A program made the translations under genes and the position numbers. The notes beneath the pieces were generated by a model. That model had not been told where the DNA came from. It did not search any database and worked only from the letters and a program-made list of their open reading frames with translations. From a virus: DNA of 24,318 nucleotides. Below, one piece after another: positions 14,611 through 22,362 of this stretch. The DNA is taken from positions 1-24,318 of IMG/VR virus record IMGVR_UViG_3300033571_020729. One strand, written 5' to 3'. Positions within the stretch are counted from its first letter, which is position 1, and each line of letters begins with the position of its first letter.

Positions 14611-15624
14611 ATGCTGACAGCCCTGTTCTGCTGCTGCGGCGCTGCCCCACCGCCGGTTTGTTGCGTTTTGCCGCCAGAACACCTGGACTTGACATCGTAT
14701 GTTTGGAGCGGCTACGACATCCCTTACGAGGACGCTTTGTACACTTGGTCGGAGATGTTCCCCATCCCGAATCTGGCGGACTACATTCTGGCCAATCCTG
14801 ACAGCCCGTATGCGGTGCCGTGCGAAGAATCGCCGTTTTTCTTTCCAACCATCGGCTTTGACACCTACCGTTATCTGACCAGCACGACCATCCCGGTCGG
14901 CGCGTATGCACAGCAAACGCAGCGGATTGTGCTGCTTATCAATTGTGACGGCAACGACTTCTGCGTCAATGGCCAATGGTACTACGGCCCAGCGCAGATG
15001 TTCTTTGCGGATGAGGATTGGAACCCGGTAACGCATATCGACAATGTGCCCAAGATGGAAACCAGTGGCTGCGTTTTGCTCATGAGTAGCGACCTTGGCA
15101 TCTATTGGGAACCGCCAGCCAACGCCGACTTCCTGCCGAGTTACTGGCAATCGCATTGCCCGTCTTGCACCGGCAACGGGCGGTATTTGTTTACGGCGTG
15201 TGACGGCACGGGCGGCGGCGACATCATTGCGGAATTCCCCCTGTCGCTTGGGATCGAACTCGGCAGCGTGTACCGTCTGACGCTCAATAGCGAATTTGAG
15301 GGCTGCTACACGGCCACCTCTGACGCCAGCGCGGAAGTACCCGTGGCGGCGGTGACGGCAGCCAGCCTTCGCGCAAGTTGCACAGACGGCGACTGCAATC
15401 CGTCCCCTTGCGATGGCCCCCCGTACAACTACCGGGTCGCGTACTGCATCGACCCAACCACCCCGGTCGGCTACTACCCCAGCGCGGACATCCTTGCCTC
15501 TGGGTATGTATTCCGCGAAGTCGGCACCGAATTCCCGCGCTACATTGTGCTGGACTGCGAACCGTATGGTGAATTGCCGATTGTGTTCCTGCCTATGGGA
15601 ATCGAGGAAACCTCATGCCCGTAA
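14611..15624 (+). CDS. Cysteine-rich structural protein, unassigned
   Basis: 337 residues with about 19 cysteines, starting with a CCC cluster and a further CC (MLTALFCCCGAAPPPVCC). Later knuckle-like pairs include HCPSCTGNGRYLFTACDG (a DnaJ-like CxxCxG element), CTDGDC and SPCDGPP. The rest is beta-rich and aromatic (DIPYEDALYTWSEMF, QWYYGPAQMFF). GAGGG precedes the ATG. Many residues look positioned for disulfides or zinc, unusual for a phage tail protein. It overlaps the next gene by 10 nt. No family is recognised; a fibre- or tail-tip-associated role is inferred from place. Confidence 0.5.
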   Translation: MLTALFCCCGAAPPPVCCVLPPEHLDLTSYVWSGYDIPYEDALYTWSEMFPIPNLADYILANPDSPYAVPCEESPFFFPTIGFDTYRYLTSTTIPVGAYAQQTQRIVLLINCDGNDFCVNGQWYYGPAQMFFADEDWNPVTHIDNVPKMETSGCVLLMSSDLGIYWEPPANADFLPSYWQSHCPSCTGNGRYLFTACDGTGGGDIIAEFPLSLGIELGSVYRLTLNSEFEGCYTATSDASAEVPVAAVTAASLRASCTDGDCNPSPCDGPPYNYRVAYCIDPTTPVGYYPSADILASGYVFREVGTEFPRYIVLDCEPYGELPIVFLPMGIEETSCP

Positions 15625-15908
15625 CTTTGCCACAATTCAAGGCCGGCATCGCCTGCGCGGACGGCAAGCACCCCAACAGCGCGTGCAACGCCTGCCGCAA
15701 GGTCGGGCCGGACTATGACGCCTGGAGGCTGGCAAACGCTGGCGCAGCCCAGTTCGAGTGCCCTCACGGCTACCGGATGGGCAAGCATGTGCAACTTCGT
15801 GGCCTGGGTGACGCCATCGAGCGCGTGACACAAGCGGTCGGAATCAAGCCTTGCGGAGGCTGCAAGCAAAGGCGTGATAAACTAAACGAACTTGTCCCTT
15901 TCGAGTAA
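15615..15908 (+). CDS. Small Cys-rich phage protein with CGGC motif
   Basis: 97 residues. The C-terminal GIKPCGGCKQRRDKLNELVPF is a pattern found in short phage proteins near tail and fibre genes (C-GGC-xRR..LN). An N-terminal cluster CADGKHPNSACNACRK and ECPHGY completes a possible zinc site. GAGGA lies 6 nt upstream of the ATG. The gene overlaps its upstream neighbour by 10 nt and ends 3 nt before the tail fibre start. The biochemical role of such proteins is not established as far as I know. Confidence 0.6.
   Translation: MPVTLPQFKAGIACADGKHPNSACNACRKVGPDYDAWRLANAGAAQFECPHGYRMGKHVQLRGLGDAIERVTQAVGIKPCGGCKQRRDKLNELVPFE
15875..15883 (+). promoter_or_regulatory. Possible extended -10 before the tail fibre gene
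   Basis: TGATAAACT is TG, one base and TAAACT. The predicted start near 15890 leaves about 22 nt to the ATG at 15912. There is no -35 box at normal spacing and the T-tract of the main family is missing. Low-confidence candidate. Confidence 0.35.
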
Positions 15909-15911
15909 CCC

Positions 15912-18173
15912 ATGCCATACACTTCCTACTACGGTACACCCGCCAACACCTTCGCTGGCATTTCTCGGCCCTCCACCGCTCCGGTCGCCAGCGGTGCCTT
16001 GGCCATCTACACCTCGGACACCAACTTGGCCGACTTCGCAGCCTCGCGGGTGCCGTTCTGGAGTGGCGCAACGGCCTACTCGACCGTGGGCCAGCAGGTG
16101 GTGTACAACAACCAACTCTGGGCGGTGGTGGCCGCCAGTACGGGCGTCGCGCCCGGCACAGATTCGAGCAAATGGGCTTTGCTCGGAACGGGCGGAGGCG
16201 GAGGCGGCGGGGCCATCGGCCTCATCGGTTACTACCGCACAGATACGACACTGACCACCACCCCTACGGCAGGAAAGGTAACTTGGGACAACGCGACCCA
16301 GGCTTCCTCCACGCACCTCTATGTGAACAAGGACGACGACCAAGGAACTGACCTCAAAGTGTTTTTTGATCTCGTTGCCTCCGGCGATACCTTGCTTTTG
16401 CAGGACCAAAGCGACAGCGCGAACTTCCAATTGTGGACGGTGACGGCAACGCCAACCTACACCTCGGGCGTGTTTGACTTCACGGTCTCTCTGACTTCTT
16501 CCGGCGGCACCGGAACGACCAATCTGCCGAACAATCACCAGGTGTTCCTCTACACCAAGCGCGCGGCGGTTCCGGCAATTCCTACCGGCCAGATAGCCTT
16601 CGGCGGAACAACCGCCTTGACTTCATCGGCAGACTTCACCTTTGACAACGCCACCAGCCGCTTCATCCAGACGGCAACGGTGACGACCTCGACCGCAGCC
16701 GCGCATCGTCTGTCAGTTACTTTTGACGGTGTTGGCGTGGACATGGCCGGGTATGTCTTCAACGGCACCATGACCAACTACGGCCAAAACACCGTCTTTG
16801 CCAAGTGGCAGACGAACGACGGCATCATCAGGGCGCAGATTAAGTATGATGGCTCGGCGTCCTTTGGCGTCAATTCCAAATTGGCGTGGTCTGACGGCGA
16901 GGGTGGCCTTGTGGCTTTGGGCACCCCGATTGTCGAGCCGACCGTCAGCGCGACACCTGGCAATATGATTTTGTGGGCCAAGGCGTCCACTGGTCGCTTG
17001 CGAACCATGAGCGGAACCGGCAACACGGTGTCCGATGTGGCCTACACCAGCGACCTTGCCAGTTACATTCCGACCAGCCAGAAGGGCGCGGCCAATGGCG
17101 TTGCTCCTTTGGACTCCGGCGGAAAGGTAAGTACCACCTACCTGCCAGATGCGGTGTTGGGAGCGGTCAAGTACCAAGGCACTTGGAACGCAACCACCAA
17201 CTCGCCCACGCTCTCGAACCCGCCAACCAGCGCGGACGCTGGCCACTACTACATTGTTTCCACCGGCGGCACCTTTGCAGGGATCTCTTTCGCGGTGGGT
17301 GACTGGATCATCGAAGACGGCGGTTCATGGAGCAAGGTGGACAATACCGACACGGTGGTTTCAGTTTTCGGCCGGATAGGAACCATCCTGGCCGTGGCTG
17401 GGGATTACGCGGCCAGTCTCATCACCAACGACAGCAGCGTGGTCGGCACCTATGTCAAGGACGCCCTGGACACGCTCTTGACTGCCATCGGCCTCAAAGC
17501 GCCAATTGCCAGCCCGACCTTCACCGGCACGGTAACCATCCCCGCAGGCGCGAGCATTGCCGGCTACCTGACAACCTCGCTCACTTCGGCTTACATCTTC
17601 GTCGGCAACGGCTCGAACTCCGCGACCGGCGTGGCTATGTCAGGGGACGCTACCATCGCCAACACGGGCGCCCTCACGCTGGCCAATACGACCGTTGCGG
17701 CAGCGTCCTATGGTTCGGCGTCCAGCGTGGCCACCTTTACGGTGGACAGCAAAGGCAGGCTCACGGCGGCTTCCAACACAGCAATCTCCATAGCGTCCAG
17801 CGCGGTTAGCGGTTTGGTCAAGGGCGCGACCTCAAACCAGATAATCAAAGGCAATGCGGCAGGCTCCTACGCCGCCGTCACCGGCACCTACTCGGTGGCC
17901 ACGACTGACGCCAACTCCTACCTGCAAATTGGCTCCGGCACCTTCACCGTCACCATCCCGTGCGACACCTTGGGCGCGGCGTTGGAGGCCAATTCGTGCA
18001 TCATGATTCCGTGGCGCAAAATCGGCACGGGCACCACGACCTTCGCAGTCAGCGGCTCCGGCGCTACTTTGACGCTACTTGGCGGTGGCACCCTGGGCAC
18101 GGCCACCACGGGTTCCTCGGGCGTCATCTGCATCGAATCCACGACTGTCGCCACCATCACCGGAACAGCCTAA
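15912..18173 (+). CDS. Tail fibre / receptor-binding protein
   Basis: 753 residues, Ala/Thr/Ser/Gly-rich. Residues about 48-92 (WSGATAYSTVGQQVVYNNQLW... SSKWALLG) resemble a CBM5/12-type carbohydrate-binding unit. A seven-Gly hinge occupies 94-100. SQKGAANGVAPLDSGGKV at about 387-405 and the following YQGTWNATTNSPTL...FAVGDWIIEDGGSWSKVDNTD module are typical of phage tail fibres, as are VVSVFGRIGTILAVAGDY, IASPTFTGTVTIPAG and VATFTVDSKGRLTAAS. It would bind the host surface, probably as a trimer. It starts 3 nt after the previous stop without a ribosome-binding site (TAACCCATG) and ends in an overlap, TAATG, with the next gene. Confidence 0.82.
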   Translation: MPYTSYYGTPANTFAGISRPSTAPVASGALAIYTSDTNLADFAASRVPFWSGATAYSTVGQQVVYNNQLWAVVAASTGVAPGTDSSKWALLGTGGGGGGGAIGLIGYYRTDTTLTTTPTAGKVTWDNATQASSTHLYVNKDDDQGTDLKVFFDLVASGDTLLLQDQSDSANFQLWTVTATPTYTSGVFDFTVSLTSSGGTGTTNLPNNHQVFLYTKRAAVPAIPTGQIAFGGTTALTSSADFTFDNATSRFIQTATVTTSTAAAHRLSVTFDGVGVDMAGYVFNGTMTNYGQNTVFAKWQTNDGIIRAQIKYDGSASFGVNSKLAWSDGEGGLVALGTPIVEPTVSATPGNMILWAKASTGRLRTMSGTGNTVSDVAYTSDLASYIPTSQKGAANGVAPLDSGGKVSTTYLPDAVLGAVKYQGTWNATTNSPTLSNPPTSADAGHYYIVSTGGTFAGISFAVGDWIIEDGGSWSKVDNTDTVVSVFGRIGTILAVAGDYAASLITNDSSVVGTYVKDALDTLLTAIGLKAPIASPTFTGTVTIPAGASIAGYLTTSLTSAYIFVGNGSNSATGVAMSGDATIANTGALTLANTTVAAASYGSASSVATFTVDSKGRLTAASNTAISIASSAVSGLVKGATSNQIIKGNAAGSYAAVTGTYSVATTDANSYLQIGSGTFTVTIPCDTLGAALEANSCIMIPWRKIGTGTTTFAVSGSGATLTLLGGGTLGTATTGSSGVICIESTTVATITGTA

Positions 18174-19636
18174 TGTACATTCCAATTTACAACATCTCCT
18201 CAACGGTAATTCGCACCTATCGGTGGGACTTGTCGGCTGTCGCAGGCGTGCAGGACGGGCAAGGCACTTGGAATACGACCAACACCTATTTTACGAATGA
18301 CGGCGGTGCCACCCGCATTCCTTGGGTGCCGGGCAGCATTGCCCAATTCGGGGGTGGCGTCAGCGGTACGGCGGCCGGCAATATCATCACTGGAACGCAG
18401 ACCTGCACAGGCCTTATTTTCAACACCCCGTTTGCGGGGGCGTACACCTTTGGCGGTGGCACTATTGCTTTCATCGGCGCTTCGTTCATCGAATGCAATT
18501 CAGCCACAGGCATGACCGGCTCGGGCGTCCTAAGCGGCGGAACCATCACAGTGCGCGGCACGGCCATCTTTACGATTGCCGGAAGTTCAGCGGCTAACAG
18601 CATCGACACTCTGAATGTCGTGGCTGGCGCTCGCGTGGATTTCACCACGGCCTTCACGGTCAAACTCCCTACCTCAAGCCTGACCGTGGAAGGCACGGTC
18701 AATTTCGCGGCAGCGACATCTGCTACGACCATCAGTTGCGTTATCTCCGGGGCAGGGACAATAGGCTCCTCGAACGCCTCTGGCGGGTCCAGCGACATGA
18801 CGGTGTTGGCCAACAATACCTTCACCGGAACCTGGACCCATACCGGGACTGGCAACCTTCGCATTGGCAACGGCAGCGCGGCGACTGGTGATGTGGGCAC
18901 ATGTTCGCTCGTCCTCAACGCTCCGGCCATTTTCCAGCGCGTGGCCACATGGACACTGACCGCCAATGTCAGCGGCACCGGCACGGCGACCCTAAGCAAC
19001 GGCGACATGACCCTGACCGGCGCATGGACGGCAGGTGCAATCTCCATATCCTCCGGCACCACAATCCGCATCGGCGCAGGCGGCACGGTTGGCTCATGCT
19101 CGGCCAACCTTTCAAACGCAGGCGCCAAGGTTTTCAACCGCAGCAACGCCTACACCTATCCCGGCGTCATCAGCGGTGCCGGCACGGTCACGCATTCCGG
19201 CTCAGGCACCTTGACCTTCTCGGCCAATCAGACCTACACCGGCACAACCACGATTAGCGCAGGCCCATTGCGCCTTGGCGGTACGCTGGCGGCAACTGCC
19301 GTCACCGTGGCCAATGTCGCAGGGGCATCCATCGGCGCAAGTACGGCCGCAACCCGCACCATCGCAGGCTCGGTCACATTTGCCGGCTCCAACGCCGCGC
19401 TCGATGTCCAGACCAACGGCAGTACGGTTGCCAGCCGTTTGACCGTCACGGGTGGCGTGGTGCGAGGGGGAGCAAAAGTAAATGTTTTGGGCGCACTGAA
19501 CGCCGGGACTTACATTATAATCTCGGGGGCTTCCGGTTCGTCTTCGGGCTCCGAGTTCACCATCGGAACCAATCTTAGCGGACGGACTTGCACCTTCTCG
19601 ACAGTCTCGGGCGTAACCACCATGACCGCTTCCTAA
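18173..19636 (+). CDS. Fibre-like protein with autotransporter-type beta-strand repeats
   Basis: 487 residues. The start at 18173 is taken because its ATG overlaps the fibre stop (TAATG); the frame extends further upstream only as a shadow of the fibre gene. The N-terminus (GTWNTTNTYFTNDGGATRIP.. SIAQFGGG) and repeats such as GVISGAGTVTHSGSGTLTFS then ANQTYTGTTTISAGPLRLGG match the PATR/TIGR02601 autotransporter-associated repeat, which stacks into a right-handed beta-helix. At least three related segments occur (around residues 190-235, 275-330 and 330-375). There is no signal peptide or autotransporter barrel, so it is likely a virion adhesin, possibly borrowed from bacterial surface proteins. 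Confidence 0.68.
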   Translation: MYIPIYNISSTVIRTYRWDLSAVAGVQDGQGTWNTTNTYFTNDGGATRIPWVPGSIAQFGGGVSGTAAGNIITGTQTCTGLIFNTPFAGAYTFGGGTIAFIGASFIECNSATGMTGSGVLSGGTITVRGTAIFTIAGSSAANSIDTLNVVAGARVDFTTAFTVKLPTSSLTVEGTVNFAAATSATTISCVISGAGTIGSSNASGGSSDMTVLANNTFTGTWTHTGTGNLRIGNGSAATGDVGTCSLVLNAPAIFQRVATWTLTANVSGTGTATLSNGDMTLTGAWTAGAISISSGTTIRIGAGGTVGSCSANLSNAGAKVFNRSNAYTYPGVISGAGTVTHSGSGTLTFSANQTYTGTTTISAGPLRLGGTLAATAVTVANVAGASIGASTAATRTIAGSVTFAGSNAALDVQTNGSTVASRLTVTGGVVRGGAKVNVLGALNAGTYIIISGASGSSSGSEFTIGTNLSGRTCTFSTVSGVTTMTAS

Positions 19637-19651
19637 CCCGAACCCCCTCAC

Positions 19652-19987
19652 ATGACCACCACCCTCGCAGAAAACGCCATCACGCTCGATTATCCCGCCA
19701 TCGCGGCCATCGGCTCGGGTCTTTTGGGGTCAATTGTGGCCTTCGTCTTGTGGCTCTGGCACCACTTCAAAAAGACCGACAGCCAGAAGGACCAGCGCCT
19801 TCAACGGCTTGAGGAGCGCATGGACATGTTGGAAAAGGCCATATCCGGCCAGTCGCAGTTCGTTTCGGCGGTTGTGGGCGCGTCCAGGGCGTCCGACACC
19901 GTGGCGTCGAAAGTGATCCACGACCTCCATCGCCAGTACAAGCCCACGGACCGTACCGGCACCTACCACCCAATCCAGGGAGAGTGA
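19652..19987 (+). CDS. Single-TM coiled-coil protein, candidate holin
   Basis: 111 residues. One hydrophobic segment (about 15-36, PAIAAIGSGLLGSIVAFVLW) is followed by HHFKK and a heptad-rich coiled coil (KDQRLQRLEERMDMLEKAISG), then a polar tail. The layout resembles XhlA-like holin-associated proteins. It lies between the fibre genes and a larger membrane protein at the end of the structural module, a common spot for lysis genes. The stop overlaps the ribosome-binding site of the next gene (GGGAGAGTGACATG). Holin, antiholin or another membrane role cannot be separated by sequence. Confidence 0.5.
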   Translation: MTTTLAENAITLDYPAIAAIGSGLLGSIVAFVLWLWHHFKKTDSQKDQRLQRLEERMDMLEKAISGQSQFVSAVVGASRASDTVASKVIHDLHRQYKPTDRTGTYHPIQGE

Positions 19988-19988
19988 C

Positions 19989-20768
19989 ATGGGAGACGAG
20001 TACTATCACCACTACGGCCGCAAACGCCGCAAGCGTCAGAGCAACCCTATCCAAGTGGCGTTCGTGTTGATTCTCCTGACCGGGGCAATTGCCTTGGCCT
20101 TTATGGTGGCCTTGGGTTGTCAGGCGGCCCCTGGCCCGCTACCCAAACAGCCCGAACTGCCGGCCAGTGTCTCTCCGGCCGTCTCCCAGAACGCAACCGC
20201 GCTCGACCGGGCCGGCGAGGCGATCAAGACCATCCCCGCGCAGGCCGATGCAGCCTCGCTGGCGGCTCCGGCCGTCAAACCCCAAGCCGAGGCCATCAAA
20301 GCCGCCGCGAGCGTAGCCGGGGCAGCCGTAGGCGACGCCAAGGCCCACAGCGCGACCGTGGCGGCCGGCATTGACGACCGCGACCGCGCCCTCTCTGCCC
20401 AGAAGTACCTGCTCGACGAGCAGGCCAAGGCCCTCAAAACCGAGACCGTTCGGGCCGACAAGGCGGAAAAGGCCTTGGAAGACCGGGCCAAGGATCGAAT
20501 CGAGTGGCTCCTCACCCTGGGCGGTTTCGCGCTCATCGCCATATCCCTCGGCCTAGCCTACATGCTGTTCCAGGCCGGCAGCGTGGTACGGGCCCTTGGC
20601 GTAATTTCGGCCGGTGTGGTTCTCGGATCTGCGTGCTTCACCGCAGCCGTGTACCTCGACACCATCCTGACCGTCGGGTGCTGGGCGCTCGGTGCGGCGG
20701 CTTTGATTGGGCTGGTTGTTGCCGCTCTCCACTACCGAAAGCACTTCAAAAAGGCGCAGGTGAAGTAA
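19989..20768 (+). CDS. Four-TM protein with coiled-coil middle, lysis candidate
   Basis: 259 residues. A very basic N-terminus (YGRKRRKRQ) is followed by TM1 (about 21-43) ending in ALGC at 41-44, which resembles a lipobox but with Ala rather than Leu/Val/Ile at -3. A long Ala-rich helical region (60-168) follows. Then TM2 (172-194), TM3 (199-222) and TM4 (226-248) end in a basic tail (HYRKHFKKAQVK). The topology suggests a membrane protein with a periplasmic or cytoplasmic helical domain, possibly spanin- or holin-related. GGGAGAG lies 4 nt before the ATG. No family is recognised. Confidence 0.5.
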   Translation: MGDEYYHHYGRKRRKRQSNPIQVAFVLILLTGAIALAFMVALGCQAAPGPLPKQPELPASVSPAVSQNATALDRAGEAIKTIPAQADAASLAAPAVKPQAEAIKAAASVAGAAVGDAKAHSATVAAGIDDRDRALSAQKYLLDEQAKALKTETVRADKAEKALEDRAKDRIEWLLTLGGFALIAISLGLAYMLFQAGSVVRALGVISAGVVLGSACFTAAVYLDTILTVGCWALGAAALIGLVVAALHYRKHFKKAQVK

Positions 20769-20784
20769 CAACGGGATTCAAAGC

Positions 20785-20815
20785 AAAACCCCCTTCCTCG
20801 CGGTTGGGGGTTTTT
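20785..20815. terminator. Bidirectional terminator between convergent modules
   Basis: AAAACCCCC (20785-20793) pairs with GGGGGTTTT (20806-20814) across a 12-nt loop, with a fifth T after it. It is a strong terminator for the rightward module and, with the A-run on the other side, for the leftward genes. The element GGGGTTTTTCGG occurs twice (20807 and 20822 areas), so the region may have been duplicated. Confidence 0.85.
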
Positions 20816-20837
20816 CGGTCTGGGGTTTTTCGGCCTG

Positions 20838-21485
20838 TTAGGTCTTCCGGTAATCGAGCCCCTTAGCCTCCGGCGACAGCCAGCGCACGCGGCTGGGCGG
20901 CGTGGTGCGCGGCACCGGCCAAGGCTTTTCTGACCCCTCGAAGCAATCGCGCAGGGCCAGGCCCTTAAAACGGCGGTTCTGAACGCGACCGTAGGGGATG
21001 CCCATGTATTCGCACGCCCTTCGGATCGACTCGAAGGCCAAGGCCGCAGAGCCTTCGCCGATGACCACCTTGCAGCCTGCCGGCACATTGCTAGTTTTGC
21101 CGACCTCCAGCCGGTAGCGCAACGCGCCCCTAGTGAGGCCGGTCGCAAGGCAAGCCTCGTGCATCGAGTCGTATTTGACGCCGCCATACTCCACGGTGCC
21201 CTTCAACCGGCCAGGCCAACGGCAGGCGTCCAGCGGGATACCGGCTTTTAGGCGGTGGCACAAGGTACTATCTGGCAGTCCAAGCGCACGAGCAGCGTGG
21301 CCTCGGCTGGGATAGGTGACGCCGTTAAAGGTCACCGGCTTTCTCGCCTTTTCGCGGGTGATACCGACCTTGGCGTCTAGTGGCAGTCCTTTGCGGAATC
21401 GTGTGTATGCGGTCTTGGCGGAGATGCCAAGGGCTTTTGCAGCGGCGGGGATTGAGGGGTATCCGTCAATCTTGTACTTCAACAT
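20838..21485 (-). CDS. Tandem NUMOD1-like helix-turn-helix protein
   Basis: 215 residues. Four units with the pattern (Y/F)xS...A...LGI....xxRxK.G occur at about 9-33, 58-82, 105-129 and 151-175, spaced 46-49 residues. They resemble the NUMOD1/IENR1 modules that give homing endonucleases their DNA grip. No GIY-YIG or HNH nuclease motif is present. This suggests a sequence-specific DNA-binding protein, perhaps a regulator, or a relic of a homing endonuclease. The start at 21485 is chosen because GGAGGT lies 6 nt upstream; a longer frame exists but has no such signal. The gene overlaps the end of its upstream neighbour (GTATGTTGA). Confidence 0.75.
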   Translation of the reverse strand: MLKYKIDGYPSIPAAAKALGISAKTAYTRFRKGLPLDAKVGITREKARKPVTFNGVTYPSRGHAARALGLPDSTLCHRLKAGIPLDACRWPGRLKGTVEYGGVKYDSMHEACLATGLTRGALRYRLEVGKTSNVPAGCKVVIGEGSAALAFESIRRACEYMGIPYGRVQNRRFKGLALRDCFEGSEKPWPVPRTTPPSRVRWLSPEAKGLDYRKT

Positions 21486-21808
21486 ACCGGCACCTCCATC
21501 GCCGCCTCGACCAGCGCGTGAAGCAGGGTCGAGCCCCTGCCGCTGCTGCGCCAGTCGTGGACATACCAACGCTCATTCACGCAGGTAACGATCTTGGCGT
21601 TGCCCTTGCGGCACATCCATTCGAGCAGATAGCCGGACATCATGGACTCGACCGCATCATCCTGGGGAATGCGAACGCCTTGGCATGAGTTGAGCAGCAG
21701 TCTCCAGTAGCCGATGGGCAGGCATTCGCCGCACAGCCAGGGCGGTTTAGCGGTCGGGTGCTTGGCGTACAGGGGCGCGGTGAGGTCGTAAAGTTCTTGT
21801 GCCGTCAC
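21479..21808 (-). CDS. Small protein of unknown function
   Basis: 109 residues starting at GTG (21808), with AAGGA 8 nt upstream. The sequence has LYAKHPTAKPPWLCGECLPIGYWRLLLNSC, then CVNERWYVHDWRSSGRGSTLLHALVEA. The C-terminal part resembles the common phage segment in which a Trp/Tyr-rich strand precedes a helix, but I do not recognise a family. The four Cys residues could bind metal. It is the first gene after the promoter at 21859-21887 and overlaps the tandem HTH gene, so the pair is co-transcribed. Confidence 0.6.
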   Translation of the reverse strand: MTAQELYDLTAPLYAKHPTAKPPWLCGECLPIGYWRLLLNSCQGVRIPQDDAVESMMSGYLLEWMCRKGNAKIVTCVNERWYVHDWRSSGRGSTLLHALVEAAMEVPVC

Positions 21809-21848
21809 GGGGAGTTCCTTCGAGGTGAGGGGGTGGGGTAGAATTCAC

Positions 21849-21870
21849 TACTAGGTACATCATACCCTTA
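21849..21870. promoter_or_regulatory. Operator-like element, copy B
   Basis: Plus strand: TACTAGGT, five bases, then ATACCCTTA. It matches copy A (23875-23896, opposite strand) at 17 flanking positions, with only the 5-nt centre different. The halves TACTAGGT and TAAGGGT (reverse complement of the right end) form an imperfect inverted repeat, as expected for a dimeric DNA-binding protein. Confidence 0.65.
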
Positions 21871-21887
21871 CTGAATCTCCGCGTCAA
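21859..21887 (-). promoter_or_regulatory. Leftward promoter B with operator-like element
   Basis: On the minus strand: TTGACG (complement of 21882-21887), 17-nt spacer and TATGAT (complement of 21859-21864). The predicted start is near 21852, about 44 nt ahead of the GTG at 21808. A near-palindromic 22-bp element at 21849-21870 covers the -10 box and is shared with promoter A. Confidence 0.78.
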
Positions 21888-22362
21888 GTACCTCGCGCAC
21901 TTTTTTCCAATACCCGACCGTGGCCGATTTGCGGTGCCCTTTCGGGCCACCGTTCCACCGGCGGGCAATGCCCTGGGCGGACCAATCTCTCGTGCGCTCG
22001 GCCCAATAGATGGAGTAAATCACGAACATGCGGCCGGAGAGTTTTTCCGAAAGCGCGTCCGAGGGGTGGTACTTCTTCTCGCCCAGGATGCGGTTCACCT
22101 CGTTCACCATGCTCGGGCGGATCTGATACTGGCCCAGGGCCTTCTCGCGGGCGTAGGCTTCCTCGGCCTGCTTGACGGTGACGGGGCGCTCGACCTGGCG
22201 CACGGCGTCGCGGACGCCGTACACGAGAGCCACCGAGCCGGAGCCGTCCTCGGAGCCGGCGGCTTTGGCGGAGGCGTCAGCCGCACGGGAAGAAACGGCC
22301 ACCACGGCAGAGACGGCCAACAGGGCGGTCGAGGCGATAACGGTCGCGGTCAGTGCGTTCAC
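21868..22362 (-). CDS. Secreted lysozyme-like endolysin
   Basis: 164 residues from GTG at 22362; a GTGA overlap with the upstream gene supports this start. Residues 1-30 form a signal-like or SAR-like segment (TATVIASTALLAVSAVVAVSSRAADA). The core shows GQYQIRPSMVNEVNRILG at 77-94 and IARRWNGGPKG at 132-142, then VGYWKKV, a known pattern in phage lysozyme/transglycosylase-fold proteins. The likely catalytic Glu is Glu58 (RQVERP), aligned by pattern only. It would degrade peptidoglycan after export. It is transcribed from the leftward operon, away from the candidate holins in the rightward one. Confidence 0.75.
   Translation of the reverse strand: MNALTATVIASTALLAVSAVVAVSSRAADASAKAAGSEDGSGSVALVYGVRDAVRQVERPVTVKQAEEAYAREKALGQYQIRPSMVNEVNRILGEKKYHPSDALSEKLSGRMFVIYSIYWAERTRDWSAQGIARRWNGGPKGHRKSATVGYWKKVREVLDAEIQ

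Noticed and set aside
14689-14694. TTGACA as a -35 box
   Set aside because: At 17-18 nt spacing only CTACGA/TACGAC follows, a poor -10 box; it lies within a codon run (LDL) of a structural gene.
19516-19521. TATAAT before the lysis genes
   Set aside because: Perfect -10 hexamer, but no -35 box at usable spacing and no TG extension; it lies in an Ile-rich strand of the repeat protein. Kept only as a weak possibility.
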